The notes below the pieces were generated by a model. The model had not been told where the DNA came from. It searched no databases and saw only the letters and a program-made list of their open reading frames with translations. A DNA stretch of 14,691 nucleotides, from positions 1-14,691 of the forward strand of contig JBHASY010000101.1 in the NCBI GenBank assembly GCA_041831635.1. The letters are read 5' to 3'. The DNA is from Acetoanaerobium sp041831635. Lineage in GTDB: Bacteria > Bacillota > Clostridia > Peptostreptococcales > Filifactoraceae. Shown one piece after another: positions 1 to 6,401 of this stretch. Position 1 is the stretch's first letter, and the number at the start of each line of letters is the position of its first letter. A program made the position numbers and the translations under genes.

Positions 1-175
1 CTGCAATAGATTCCAGATGTTCTTCCAGTACAGCCAGAGTAAAATTAGAGTCCTGAATTTCTTTTACTGCATTTTTAATATGTATTTTCTCTATCAGAAC
101 TATTTCTTGAAGCAAATCATGCATATCGTCTAAGGGAGCAACCAGATTCATCATTTGCATCTTTTCAACTGCCAC
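1..175 (-). CDS. ntpI: V-type ATPase subunit I, N-terminal fragment
   Basis: Reverse-strand reading gives MAVEKMQMMNLVAPLDDMHD followed by a helical segment ending at the window edge, so only about 58 N-terminal residues are present. The opening 'M-V-EKM-M-NLVAP' is typical of the cytoplasmic N-terminal domain of the V/A-ATPase subunit I (subunit a homologue), the membrane stator part that carries the ion half-channels and meets the peripheral stalks. The start is GTG at 175, chosen because AAGGTG lies five bases upstream and the family-like sequence begins there. The stop of subunit C is about 27 bp upstream, so the two are very likely cotranscribed and translated from one message. Identification rests on the N-terminus alone. 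Confidence 0.8.
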   Translation of the reverse strand, partial: MAVEKMQMMNLVAPLDDMHDLLQEIVLIEKIHIKNAVKEIQDSNFTLAVLEEHLESIA

Positions 176-201
176 GTACTCACCTTCTTTTTTTTTATAT
201 T

Positions 202-1242
202 TTAGTCAAAATTTCTAATCAAAAAATCTTTCATATCCTCTACAGGTACATCGTACCTTATCCCCTCTATTATAGTAATAATATCTCTTATTTCATACTC
301 CAAAAAATGAAGCACCGATGCAAGTTTCGCAATATTCATCTTATTTTCCCTGTTCGTCTTCTTGAACAAATCATAAAGATACTGATATGTTCTTCTCTCT
401 ACATAGATGTCTTTTTTAACAACTATCTTAGGATAATTATGTTTTACAGAAGATATTACCGCCTCTACAGGGTTCTCATCATAAGCAAGTTCTTTCAGCT
501 GAGAAAACTTATACTTTACTCCTCCCGGTAAAGTATAGTTTAAAACCTCTTCCGGAGATAAGCGATAATACTTATGTGCCCTGTACAGCCACTGGATATT
601 TATAAGGTCGATATTTATTCCTATAAGTTCTTTAAGTATTTTTCTATCCTCAGCTGACAGTTCATCTGACCTTTTCAGAAGATTTTTAAAATACACAAAG
701 TCCAAGTTCATCTCAGCATGAAATTCCCTTACTTCCAAATCTTCCTGAGTGATACTTCTAAACGCCTCTTCATAAATCGTTCCTCTAAGCAAAGATACCA
801 TATCTTCGATACTTTGTATGCTAAGTAACTGCTCGTAATCCAGATGAGAAAACTTTTTTGAGTGGATAAAAAGCGGATCAAGCGACCTTACATTCTCACT
901 TCTGCTGATAGCCCTTAAAATCAGTTTCAAGTCTTCTACCTCATATCGAATGAGCAAAGCCTTTATAAATTCCTTATACTTATGACTTGTAAAATAAGCT
1001 ACCTTCTCAGTAACTTCGATTATCTTTCTGGCAAGACTGAGATTTAAATCTCCCCTATGCACGGTATCAGGGTCGATATCAGCTAAAAGATCTGCATAAT
1101 GGGTGTTTTCTTTTAGATATCTTGCAATATCTATAACCCTTTCTTTGTGAAGTAAGGCTTCATAATCCTCTGTCTGAAGAAACCTGCCTGAAATAGCATC
1201 CAGCTTTGTGCTAAGTGCAGCAAATCTAGCTACATTTCCCAT
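202..1242 (-). CDS. ntpC: V-type ATPase subunit C
   Basis: This 346-aa, almost entirely helical, soluble protein matches the size and pattern of the V/A-ATPase C subunit (AC39 / subunit d-like family), which sits on the membrane rotor ring and links it to the central stalk. Recognisable family features are the N-terminal 'ALSTKLDAISGRFLQTEDYEALL' type helix (residues about 9-31), the central 'YEVEDLKLILRAI' helix (about 100-112), and the later IGINIDLINIQWLYRAHKYY region (about 207-226), where the family has a conserved aromatic/basic stretch. There is no signal peptide or membrane segment. It starts two bases after the stop of the upstream stalk subunit and is followed closely by subunit I. 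Depending on the organism the complex hydrolyses ATP to pump H+ or Na+, or makes ATP; nothing here decides which. Confidence 0.9.
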   Translation of the reverse strand: MGNVARFAALSTKLDAISGRFLQTEDYEALLHKERVIDIARYLKENTHYADLLADIDPDTVHRGDLNLSLARKIIEVTEKVAYFTSHKYKEFIKALLIRYEVEDLKLILRAISRSENVRSLDPLFIHSKKFSHLDYEQLLSIQSIEDMVSLLRGTIYEEAFRSITQEDLEVREFHAEMNLDFVYFKNLLKRSDELSAEDRKILKELIGINIDLINIQWLYRAHKYYRLSPEEVLNYTLPGGVKYKFSQLKELAYDENPVEAVISSVKHNYPKIVVKKDIYVERRTYQYLYDLFKKTNRENKMNIAKLASVLHFLEYEIRDIITIIEGIRYDVPVEDMKDFLIRNFD

Positions 1243-1244
1243 TA

Positions 1245-1565
1245 CTATCCCTCCAGACTTCTTAACACTATCTCAAAAGCCTCATCAACTAAGCTATCTG
1301 AAATTTCTTTATACGTAATTTCTAATTGCTCAAGTTTTTTTGCCGACTCTGACTTTATTTTTTCAGTTTCTGCATCTACTTCATTTTGAGTCGACTTCTT
1401 TGCATCTTCGATTTCTTGTTTCATACTCAAATTTATTTCGTCTTTTATCTTTTTCAGCAAAGCTTTCTTCTGACTTTCTTTCTCTTCTATTACCTGCTTT
1501 GTCCTTTCTTGCTTTTCTATAGCCTCTTTATCAATCTGAATAATGTTTTTGATGATTTCTTCCAT
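1245..1565 (-). CDS. V-type ATPase peripheral stalk subunit (G/H-like)
   Basis: A 106-aa, Lys/Glu-rich protein with almost no breaks in its helix, predicted to be a long coiled coil. This is typical of the V/A-ATPase peripheral stalk subunit called G or H (NtpF-like), which pairs with subunit E to hold the catalytic head still. The only less charged part is the C-terminal 'LVDEAFEIVLRSLEG', also usual for the family. It is the first gene of the ATPase operon in this window, with the C subunit starting two bases after its stop. The start ATG at 1565 has a G-rich ribosome binding site (GGGGGGTGA) about eight bases upstream. Because coiled coils have low sequence specificity, the call depends partly on position beside subunits C and I. 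Confidence 0.78.
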   Translation of the reverse strand: MEEIIKNIIQIDKEAIEKQERTKQVIEEKESQKKALLKKIKDEINLSMKQEIEDAKKSTQNEVDAETEKIKSESAKKLEQLEITYKEISDSLVDEAFEIVLRSLEG

Positions 1566-1607
1566 ATAGCTTCACCCCCCAACAAATATTAGCAAAAAAG
1601 ACTTAAC

Positions 1608-1619
1608 ATTATAATTATA
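1608..1619 (-). promoter_or_regulatory. Tandem -10-like boxes upstream of the V-ATPase operon
   Basis: On the minus strand two perfect TATAAT hexamers stand end to end (1614-1619 and 1608-1613). They would place a transcript start near 1600-1607, giving a leader of about 35-45 bases before the first ATPase gene. No convincing TTGACA-like -35 box stands 16-18 bp upstream of either, so this is a weak promoter call in AT-rich DNA. Confidence 0.35.
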
Positions 1620-1726
1620 TACCCTTTATCTCTCGACCTGAAATTGAAAAGAACTTCTAATTCTCGATAAACCTTGATTTTATATGTGCTTTGGTCTGTT
1701 TATCTTATAAAATCTCAATTTATCTT

Positions 1727-1754
1727 GATATATCTTTGAAATTCAAAGAATATC
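1727..1754. repeat. Palindrome in the gap between buk and the V-ATPase operon
   Basis: The sequence reads GATAT-a-TCTTTGAA-a-TTCAAAGA-ATATC, an inverted repeat with 13-base arms, one unpaired base in the left arm and a one-base centre. It is too tight for a normal RNA hairpin loop and looks more like a site for a dimeric DNA-binding protein, although the regulator is unknown. It lies about 110 bp upstream of the putative ATPase -10 boxes. The rest of the 407-bp gap (1566-1972) holds the buk terminator and AT-rich DNA in which no gene is seen. Confidence 0.5.
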
Positions 1755-1850
1755 ACATAAATCTAACAATCAATTCAAATCGTCACAAAATATTTATCCG
1801 GTAAAACCTCTTGAAAGAAATAATCATCAGTTCCTTTCGCAATAAAGAGT

Positions 1851-1885
1851 AAAATAAAAACGACCGACTTTTTACAGTTGATCGT
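1851..1885 (-). terminator. Rho-independent terminator after buk
   Basis: Minus-strand RNA forms a 10-bp stem (arms 1876-1885 and 1860-1869) with one A/C mismatch, one G-U pair and a six-base loop, followed at once by UUUUAUUUU (1859-1851). It lies 88 bases past the buk stop and is well placed to end the oxidoreductase-buk transcript before the ATPase operon. Confidence 0.75.
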
Positions 1886-1972
1886 CTTCGTCTTAGCCAT
1901 TATTAAATTTAATCTCCATCGTATGCACAAACAAATGAAAACACAAGAAAATACCCTTACTAAGATACGCTC

Positions 1973-3058
1973 TTATCTTGTCGCAACAAAAGTCTTTGTC
2001 GGAATTTCTCCCTTAATAGCCTTATATGTTCCTTCTGCAAGAGCTATCATTTCTCTCTCCCCCAGCATGACTTCAACATGAGCAATCCATGATGTACGCT
2101 TTTTAATCTCATCTACTATGAAGTCTACATTTGCCATCCCTCCTATAAGTATTATAGCATCCACCTTACCTTCAAGGACTGTCGCCATAGCTCCTATATC
2201 TTTGCCGGTCTGATAGCACATAGCCTCAATTATTTTTTTTGAGTCCTCATCCCCTTTTTCTATATCCTCCATAATCTTTCTAAGGTCAGTAGTACCAAGA
2301 TATCCCATAAGTCCGGCTTCACCATTGATGTGTCTAATCATTTCGTCAAGGTCGTATTTTCCGGAATAACACATTTTTATGACCTTGCCTACAGGCAATG
2401 TCCCTGCACGGTTATTTGAGAACGGCCCCTCTCCTTCAAGACTGTCAGGTGCATCCACCATCCTTCCGTCCCTAATCGCACATACTCCGATACCTCCGCC
2501 AAGCATTACTGTAATAAGTCTTGCATCTTCAAACGGTATATTATGTGTCTTAGCATAATAACGAGCCATCGCCTTTGTATTTAACGCCTGCACGCAGGAT
2601 ACTCTTTGTATTTCAGGTAACCCCGAATACTTTGCAATCTCATCCATCTCGTCGGTTGTCGGAGTATCTGTGGTCATCGGCACCGCGTGATCGCTTTCTT
2701 TACACAAATCATATGCAATCAAAACTCCAACGCCGCAGACATGGTGTCCATATTCGCCTGATCTCACTTGTTCAACCATTTCTTCATTAATCTTGTATGT
2801 GCCGCCCTCAATAGGCTGCGTCTGACCGCCGCGTGTAGTAAGAGAATCAAGTTCGTCAAGAGAGATTTTGTGTTTTTCCATAAACTCCAACACCGCTTCC
2901 TTGCGTAGTCCATACTGTTCTATCACATTCCTGTAAGTTTTAATCTGCTCTATATCATGAGTCACGTTAGCTGATTCAATGCACTCGTTATTGATGTAAT
3001 ACGCTATCTTGGTTGAAGTCGAGCCGAGATTTATTACTAATATTTTAATATCCTTCAT
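1973..3058 (-). CDS. buk: Butyrate kinase (possibly branched-chain acid kinase)
   Basis: The 361-aa product belongs to the ASKHA-fold acetate/butyrate kinase family and is full length for butyrate kinases. Visible motifs are the N-terminal phosphate loop 'VINLGSTSTKIAYY' (about residues 8-21), 'TTRGG' (about 73-77), 'YGHHVCGVGVLIAYDL', the glycine-rich 'TVMLGGGIGVCAI' and 'GEGPFSNNRAGTLP', all characteristic of Buk rather than AckA. It converts acyl phosphate plus ADP to the free acid plus ATP in the cytoplasm. It follows the four oxidoreductase genes on the same strand, so the likely substrate is the acyl phosphate made from their acyl-CoA product: isobutyrate, isovalerate or 2-methylbutyrate if the oxoacid is branched. 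No phosphotransbutyrylase gene is adjacent, which is unusual for buk. The ribosome binding site is AAGGGAG, seven bases before the ATG. Substrate range cannot be read from sequence. Confidence 0.93.
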   Translation of the reverse strand: MKDIKILVINLGSTSTKIAYYINNECIESANVTHDIEQIKTYRNVIEQYGLRKEAVLEFMEKHKISLDELDSLTTRGGQTQPIEGGTYKINEEMVEQVRSGEYGHHVCGVGVLIAYDLCKESDHAVPMTTDTPTTDEMDEIAKYSGLPEIQRVSCVQALNTKAMARYYAKTHNIPFEDARLITVMLGGGIGVCAIRDGRMVDAPDSLEGEGPFSNNRAGTLPVGKVIKMCYSGKYDLDEMIRHINGEAGLMGYLGTTDLRKIMEDIEKGDEDSKKIIEAMCYQTGKDIGAMATVLEGKVDAIILIGGMANVDFIVDEIKKRTSWIAHVEVMLGEREMIALAEGTYKAIKGEIPTKTFVATR

Positions 3059-3069
3059 TTTCTTTCTCC

Positions 3070-3101
3070 CTTAAAGATAATATTTATTTCACATCCTTAA
3101 G
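3070..3101 (-). other. Hairpin just upstream of the buk ribosome binding site
   Basis: Minus-strand RNA can form a 9-bp stem, CUUAAGGAU with AUCUUUAAG (one G-U pair), around a 14-base loop beginning GUG. The opposite strand would carry an A/C mismatch, so the fold suits minus-strand RNA better. The 3' arm abuts and partly includes the buk ribosome binding site. It could tune buk translation, act as a processing site, or serve the small upstream ORF. No U-tract follows, so it is not a terminator. Confidence 0.5.
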
Positions 3102-3110
3102 CTCTGCATC

Positions 3111-3203
3111 TCACATAAATCCGGTAACAGGCTTAGACTTTTTATATAATGTTAATGGATCAAGAAGCTTTTTAACTGCGTAATGATACAATTCTTTCTG
3201 CAT
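3111..3203 (-). CDS. Possible 30-aa small protein between oxidoreductase beta and buk
   Basis: The 196-bp space between the oxidoreductase beta gene and buk holds an ATG-started frame encoding a basic, amphipathic 30-residue peptide that begins MQKELYHYAVKKLLDPLTLY and ends KSKPVTGFM. A TAA two codons before the ATG means the frame cannot extend upstream. The ribosome binding site is weak (AGG eight bases upstream). The stop is TGA, after which the same frame continues for eight sense codons (DAELKDVK) to a TAA that lies in the loop of the hairpin at 3070-3101. I do not recognise the peptide. It may be a real microprotein, a leader peptide acting on buk, a short selenoprotein, or chance. Confidence 0.35.
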   Translation of the reverse strand: MQKELYHYAVKKLLDPLTLYKKSKPVTGFM

Positions 3204-3254
3204 CTTTTATACCTGTCTTCTTGTTTTTATCTTCCTGATGGGAATTTACCGGTT

Positions 3255-4157
3255 TTACTCTGAAAGTCTTTCAAGTTTTGCCCATCTTTCATTGATATCA
3301 GCCTGTATCACTTCAATCATATCAGATGTCATTTTCTTGAACTTGCCTGCCATTTTTACGAAGTCTGAAACAGGTAGCGGTTTTGGGTTAGGTATAAGTG
3401 TGTACTTCCCATCTGTATATTTCCACAGAGGAAACACATTGGACTTAACAGCGGCTCTGGCTACTTCAATACCTTTTTCTGAGCCGTAAGCCCAGCCTGT
3501 AGGACATGGCGAGAATATATGCAGATACGCGAATCCTTTCTTGGAAGCCTCAAGACCTTCCTGAATCTTCTCGACAAAATCCTTCATATTTGAAGGCGAA
3601 GCCGTCGCACAGTATTTAAGAGCGTGCATTGACATAATCAGCGGAACATATTTCTGATTCTGTGTTTTTCCGTTTATTACTGAACCTGTAGGTGTTGTCG
3701 AAGTTCTTGAACCTAGAGTAGTTGTTGAACTTCTTTGGTATCCTGTATTCATATATCCCTCATTGTCATAACAGATGTAAAGCATCTTTTCATTTCTCTC
3801 CGCTGCTCCTGATAGGCTCTGGAATCCGCAGTCTGCTGTGGCACCGTCACCGGCGACTGCGATAATGTTTACATCCTTTCTTCCCTTTCTCTGATACATC
3901 TGGCTGAGTCCTGTCAAAAACGAAGCCGTGTTGTCGAGGAGTGTAATATGTACAGGGATTTTTAGTCCGTTGGAATAGTTCCATCCGACTACACCTGCAC
4001 CTGCCAGGCAGCCGGGAGGGATGCCAATAATTGTATTCGCTCCTGCTACCTGAAGCACTGCTCTTAAAATCAGTTCTGCGCCGCAACCCTGACAGGCAGA
4101 CATACCGGGAGTTACCAGGTCTTTTGATTTCAATACATCTAAATAACTCATCTTCAT
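3255..4157 (-). CDS. 2-oxoacid:ferredoxin oxidoreductase, beta subunit
   Basis: A 300-aa thiamine-pyrophosphate subunit of the four-subunit POR/VOR family. It shows the GDG...N motif (GDG at 103-105, with YDNEGYMNTG at 130-139) that binds TPP-Mg, and the four cysteines expected to hold the proximal [4Fe-4S] cluster: C22 and C25 in ACQGCGAE, C50 in PPGC, and C218 in SPCPTGW. With alpha it decarboxylates a 2-oxoacid oxidatively to acyl-CoA and passes electrons to the delta subunit. Its ribosome binding site AGGAGGG overlaps the 3' end of alpha, so translation is coupled. AGGAGG is only three bases from this ATG but nine from an in-frame ATG two codons on (4151), which may be the true start. Sequence alone does not separate pyruvate from branched-chain oxoacid enzymes; neighbouring buk favours the latter. 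Confidence 0.93.
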   Translation of the reverse strand: MKMSYLDVLKSKDLVTPGMSACQGCGAELILRAVLQVAGANTIIGIPPGCLAGAGVVGWNYSNGLKIPVHITLLDNTASFLTGLSQMYQRKGRKDVNIIAVAGDGATADCGFQSLSGAAERNEKMLYICYDNEGYMNTGYQRSSTTTLGSRTSTTPTGSVINGKTQNQKYVPLIMSMHALKYCATASPSNMKDFVEKIQEGLEASKKGFAYLHIFSPCPTGWAYGSEKGIEVARAAVKSNVFPLWKYTDGKYTLIPNPKPLPVSDFVKMAGKFKKMTSDMIEVIQADINERWAKLERLSE

Positions 4158-4167
4158 AACCCTCCTC

Positions 4168-5346
4168 TTAATCTACCATATACCACTGAGTTTCTTTGCG
4201 ACCGGGTTCATCCTTCATCTTTTCGAGCTTGTTAATCGTGCTTGTAATCATATCAAGTGAAATGTCTGCTCCCCCAAGTCCTCCTATTACCGAAAAGTGA
4301 CAAAAGTTCTTTTCGACATCTGCAAGTGCAGCACATGTTTCCATATACATAGGCCCTGTGCCCCACCCGAAGCAGCAGCTGCGGTCGATTACTGCAAATG
4401 CCTTTACTCCCTTAAGAGCCTCTGCAATCCTCTCTGCAGGAAAAGGTCTTGCGAAGCGAAGCTTTACCAGCCCGACATTTATTCCACGCTCTCTGGCGAG
4501 ATCTACTGCGTCCATACCTGTACCGGTCATGCCTGCGATAGTTACGATAGCAACTTTAGCATCTTCCATCTTGTACGTTGAGATAAGTCCGCCGTAGGCA
4601 CGCCCAAACTTTTTCTCAAATTCCTTGTCAATCTCATCTATGACTTCCTTAGCCCTTTGCATCGCTTCAAGATGTGTCTTTCTGTAACGCAGCATTATGG
4701 GTCCCGGTGTCAGCGGGTCAAGAGCCATAGGCTTATTTGGATCAAGCACGCAGTGATCAAATGAAGGCGACGGGAGAAAGTCATCTACTTCTTCCTGAAA
4801 CGGAAGGTCAACTCCCTCTGTAAGGTGTGAACTGTAGAATCCGTCATAGCACACGTTGACAGGAATCAGTACTCTTGGATCCTCTGCAATCCTGTAAGCC
4901 TGAATTACCATATCTATGATTTCCTGATTGTCATCGCAGTATACCTGAACCCAGCCTGCGTCTCTTACACTCATTGCATCCTGCTGGCCGCTCCACACTG
5001 TTTCGGGCGATGTCATTTCTCTCGTTGCAAGAACCATTACCATCGGCATACGAAGTGTAGACATACGGAAATATGGCTCATACATCAGGGCAAGTCCCTG
5101 AGCGGCAGTAGCTGTGAAAACTCTTCCACCGCCTGCAGCTGCACCCTGAACCACACTCATTGCGGTGTGTTCGGACTCTACCTGTACCATTTCGGAATCT
5201 ATCCTGCCGTTATTTACCATTTCCGCCAGATACTCAACTACAGATGACTGCGGTGTAATCGGATACGCTGCTATCAAATCCGGCTTGCAAAGTGCGGCAG
5301 CCTCAGCTGCGGCATAGTTGCCTGTAAGAACTTTAATCTTTCCCAT
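4168..5346 (-). CDS. 2-oxoacid:ferredoxin oxidoreductase, alpha subunit
   Basis: A 392-aa alpha subunit of the POR/VOR family. The N-terminal 'GNYAAAEAAALCKPDLIAAY' followed by PITPQSSVVEYLAEMV (about residues 9-44) is the family hallmark around the pyrophosphate-binding and domain interface region. 'QQDAMSVRDAGWVQVY' and 'RIAEDPRVLIPVNV' belong to the same conserved domain, and 'LRFARPFPAERIAEAL' to the C-terminal domain. The frame is open to an ATG at 5415, but I place the start at 5346 because the family homology begins there, GGAAGGAGAG stands about eight bases upstream, and the ATG shares one base with the delta stop (TAATG). The extra 23 residues read through delta coding sequence and look spurious. 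It works in the cytoplasm with gamma, delta and beta. Confidence 0.93.
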   Translation of the reverse strand: MGKIKVLTGNYAAAEAAALCKPDLIAAYPITPQSSVVEYLAEMVNNGRIDSEMVQVESEHTAMSVVQGAAAGGGRVFTATAAQGLALMYEPYFRMSTLRMPMVMVLATREMTSPETVWSGQQDAMSVRDAGWVQVYCDDNQEIIDMVIQAYRIAEDPRVLIPVNVCYDGFYSSHLTEGVDLPFQEEVDDFLPSPSFDHCVLDPNKPMALDPLTPGPIMLRYRKTHLEAMQRAKEVIDEIDKEFEKKFGRAYGGLISTYKMEDAKVAIVTIAGMTGTGMDAVDLARERGINVGLVKLRFARPFPAERIAEALKGVKAFAVIDRSCCFGWGTGPMYMETCAALADVEKNFCHFSVIGGLGGADISLDMITSTINKLEKMKDEPGRKETQWYMVD

Positions 5347-5615
5347 TACTTGCACTCTCCTTCCGGAACCATATATATAGCCTTCTTTGGGCACTCGTTG
5401 GCGCAGATACCACAACCCTTACAAAAATCATAAGTCGTTTCGTATTTTTTCTCAGTAGTGCATATGATTGATCTTACCGGACAGTAAGCGAAGCACATAC
5501 CGCACTCAACGCACTTTTTCTTATCCATCACAGGTCTGTAAACTCTCCAGCTTCCGGTGTCCAGAATATACAGTCCATCATTACCTATTGGAGTGATGTG
5601 TCTTTGTTCAGCCAT
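5346..5615 (-). CDS. 2-oxoacid:ferredoxin oxidoreductase, delta (ferredoxin-like) subunit
   Basis: An 89-aa bacterial-type ferredoxin subunit with two complete [4Fe-4S] motifs: C35-C38-C41-C45 in CVECGMCFAYCP and C65-C68-C71-C75 in CKGCGICANECP. The roughly 30-residue N-terminal extension with 'GSWRVYRPVMD' is typical of the POR/VOR delta subunit, in which the tryptophan-containing segment docks on the other subunits. It carries electrons from the TPP-proximal cluster to free ferredoxin. The start has AAAGGAGAA about seven bases upstream. Gamma ends 19 bases before it, and its own stop overlaps the alpha start by one base. The gene order gamma-delta-alpha-beta is the same as in known four-subunit POR/VOR operons of Thermotoga and Pyrococcus. 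Confidence 0.93.
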   Translation of the reverse strand: MAEQRHITPIGNDGLYILDTGSWRVYRPVMDKKKCVECGMCFAYCPVRSIICTTEKKYETTYDFCKGCGICANECPKKAIYMVPEGECK

Positions 5616-5634
5616 CTTTCATTCTCCTTTCCTG

Positions 5635-6174
5635 CTACAGTTCGATTTTACTTACTTCCTCGTAAGCTCTCTTTGCCGCCTGTTTGTTAACTGCCCCGAA
5701 GGACTTTTCAATCTCCTCGAACAACTTATCCTTGTCTATCATCTCTGTTATTTTCGCGAAAGCTCCGAGCATTGCCGTATTAGGGATATTTCTACCTATG
5801 ACTTCTTCTGCAATAGCTGTAGCATCAACAATAGCCACCATCGCTGTATTTTTAGGAACATTGAGTTCTTCTACTGTCTTGTTTGTATTTATAACAATGA
5901 CTCCGCCTTCCTTAAGTCCCTCGTAGGTATCCGGCAGTGATACAAGAGAATCATCCATGATTACCAGCATTTCCGGTTCATATACCTGCATCTTTCTTCT
6001 AATCTTGTCGTTAGAAAGTCTAAGATACCCGAAAACCGGCGATCCCTTTCTCTCCACTCCGAAAAACGGGATGAACTGTCCATTGATCCCTCCGGCAACA
6101 GCAACTTTGACTATAATCTGAGAAGCCTTTACCACTCCCTGCCCTCCACGACCGTGTAAACGTATTTCCTTCAT
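5635..6174 (-). CDS. 2-oxoacid:ferredoxin oxidoreductase, gamma subunit
   Basis: The 179-aa product starts MKEIRLHGRGGQGVVKAS, the diagnostic gamma-domain motif of POR/VOR enzymes (GRGGQG at residues 8-13), and continues with 'FIPFFGVERKGSPVFGYLRL', also conserved. Gamma helps bind coenzyme A and holds the complex together. Length agrees with separate gamma subunits (about 180-190 aa). It is the first gene of the operon and faces the IclR regulator across a 227-bp divergent promoter region. The start has AAAGGAGAG eight bases upstream. Together with delta, alpha and beta it makes a complete enzyme, so this operon needs no subunit from elsewhere. I leave the symbol blank because por, vor and related names cannot be told apart from sequence. 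Confidence 0.92.
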   Translation of the reverse strand: MKEIRLHGRGGQGVVKASQIIVKVAVAGGINGQFIPFFGVERKGSPVFGYLRLSNDKIRRKMQVYEPEMLVIMDDSLVSLPDTYEGLKEGGVIVINTNKTVEELNVPKNTAMVAIVDATAIAEEVIGRNIPNTAMLGAFAKITEMIDKDKLFEEIEKSFGAVNKQAAKRAYEEVSKIEL

Positions 6175-6247
6175 CTAATACTCTCCTTTCCGTCTATGCA
6201 TTATATGAACAATTTTGATTTAATAAATAAAACTATGTTTAATATAG

Positions 6248-6261
6248 CATAACTTCTTATG
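6248..6261. repeat. Small palindrome near the oxidoreductase operon start site
   Basis: CATAACTTCTTATG is an inverted repeat with five-base arms around a four-base centre. It lies at or just after the predicted transcription start of the operon (about 6260), so it could be an accessory operator or a small 5' hairpin. It differs from the ATTGTTTTAT repeats further upstream. Confidence 0.3.
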
Positions 6262-6266
6262 GCATA

Positions 6267-6295
6267 ATAGTACAATAATTGTTTTATTATGTCAA
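6267..6295 (-). promoter_or_regulatory. Promoter of the oxidoreductase-buk operon
   Basis: On the minus strand a perfect -35 box TTGACA (6295-6290) stands 17 bp from a -10 box TACTAT (6272-6267, 4 of 6 consensus). Transcription would begin near 6260, leaving a leader of about 85 bases before the gamma gene. One operator-like repeat fills the spacer and the next overlaps the -35 box, so control by a DNA-binding protein is very likely. Confidence 0.75.
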
Positions 6296-6308
6296 TCATT
6301 GTTTTATT
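6273..6308. promoter_or_regulatory. Tandem operator-like repeats, probable IclR-type sites
   Basis: Two 16-base direct repeats, CAATAATTGTTTTATT (6273-6288) and CAATCATTGTTTTATT (6293-6308), differ at one base and start exactly 20 bp apart, about two DNA turns, so they lie on nearly the same face. The first fills the -35/-10 spacer of the operon promoter and the second overlaps its -35 box. Binding there would most simply block RNA polymerase. The divergent IclR-family regulator is the natural candidate, but its recognition sequence is not known to me. Confidence 0.6.
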
Positions 6309-6330
6309 GAATGAAGCAAAATAACCATAA

Positions 6331-6359
6331 TTGACACACCTATTGCATTTTGTTACACT
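6331..6359 (+). promoter_or_regulatory. Promoter of the IclR regulator gene
   Basis: A perfect TTGACA (6331-6336), a 17-bp spacer and TACACT (6354-6359, 4 of 6 consensus). The start would be near 6366, about 36 bases before the regulator ATG. It diverges from the operon promoter, with the two -35 boxes about 35 bp apart. Confidence 0.7.
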
Positions 6360-6361
6360 AT

Positions 6362-6371
6362 GTAAAACAAT
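6362..6371. promoter_or_regulatory. Third, inverted operator-like element at the regulator start site
   Basis: GTAAAACAAT is the reverse complement of ATTGTTTTAC, matching nine of ten bases of the ATTGTTTTAT core in the tandem repeats. It falls on the predicted transcription start of the regulator gene, a suitable place for autorepression. Confidence 0.45.
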
Positions 6372-6401
6372 AAACATCAAATATAGAAATCGGAGAAGAA
6401 A

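Noticed and set aside
1386..1592. Plus-strand open frames opposite the ATPase stalk gene
   Set aside because: They are Phe/Leu/Ser-rich mirror images of a Lys/Glu-rich coiled-coil gene, a common artefact.
3061..3254. A decayed phosphotransbutyrylase gene between the oxidoreductase and buk
   Set aside because: The gap is only 196 bp, and none of its reading frames shows sequence resembling that enzyme.
5347..5415. Longer N-terminus for the oxidoreductase alpha subunit, starting at 5415
   Set aside because: The extra 23 residues overlap delta coding sequence in another frame. Family homology and the ribosome binding site both support the ATG at 5346.
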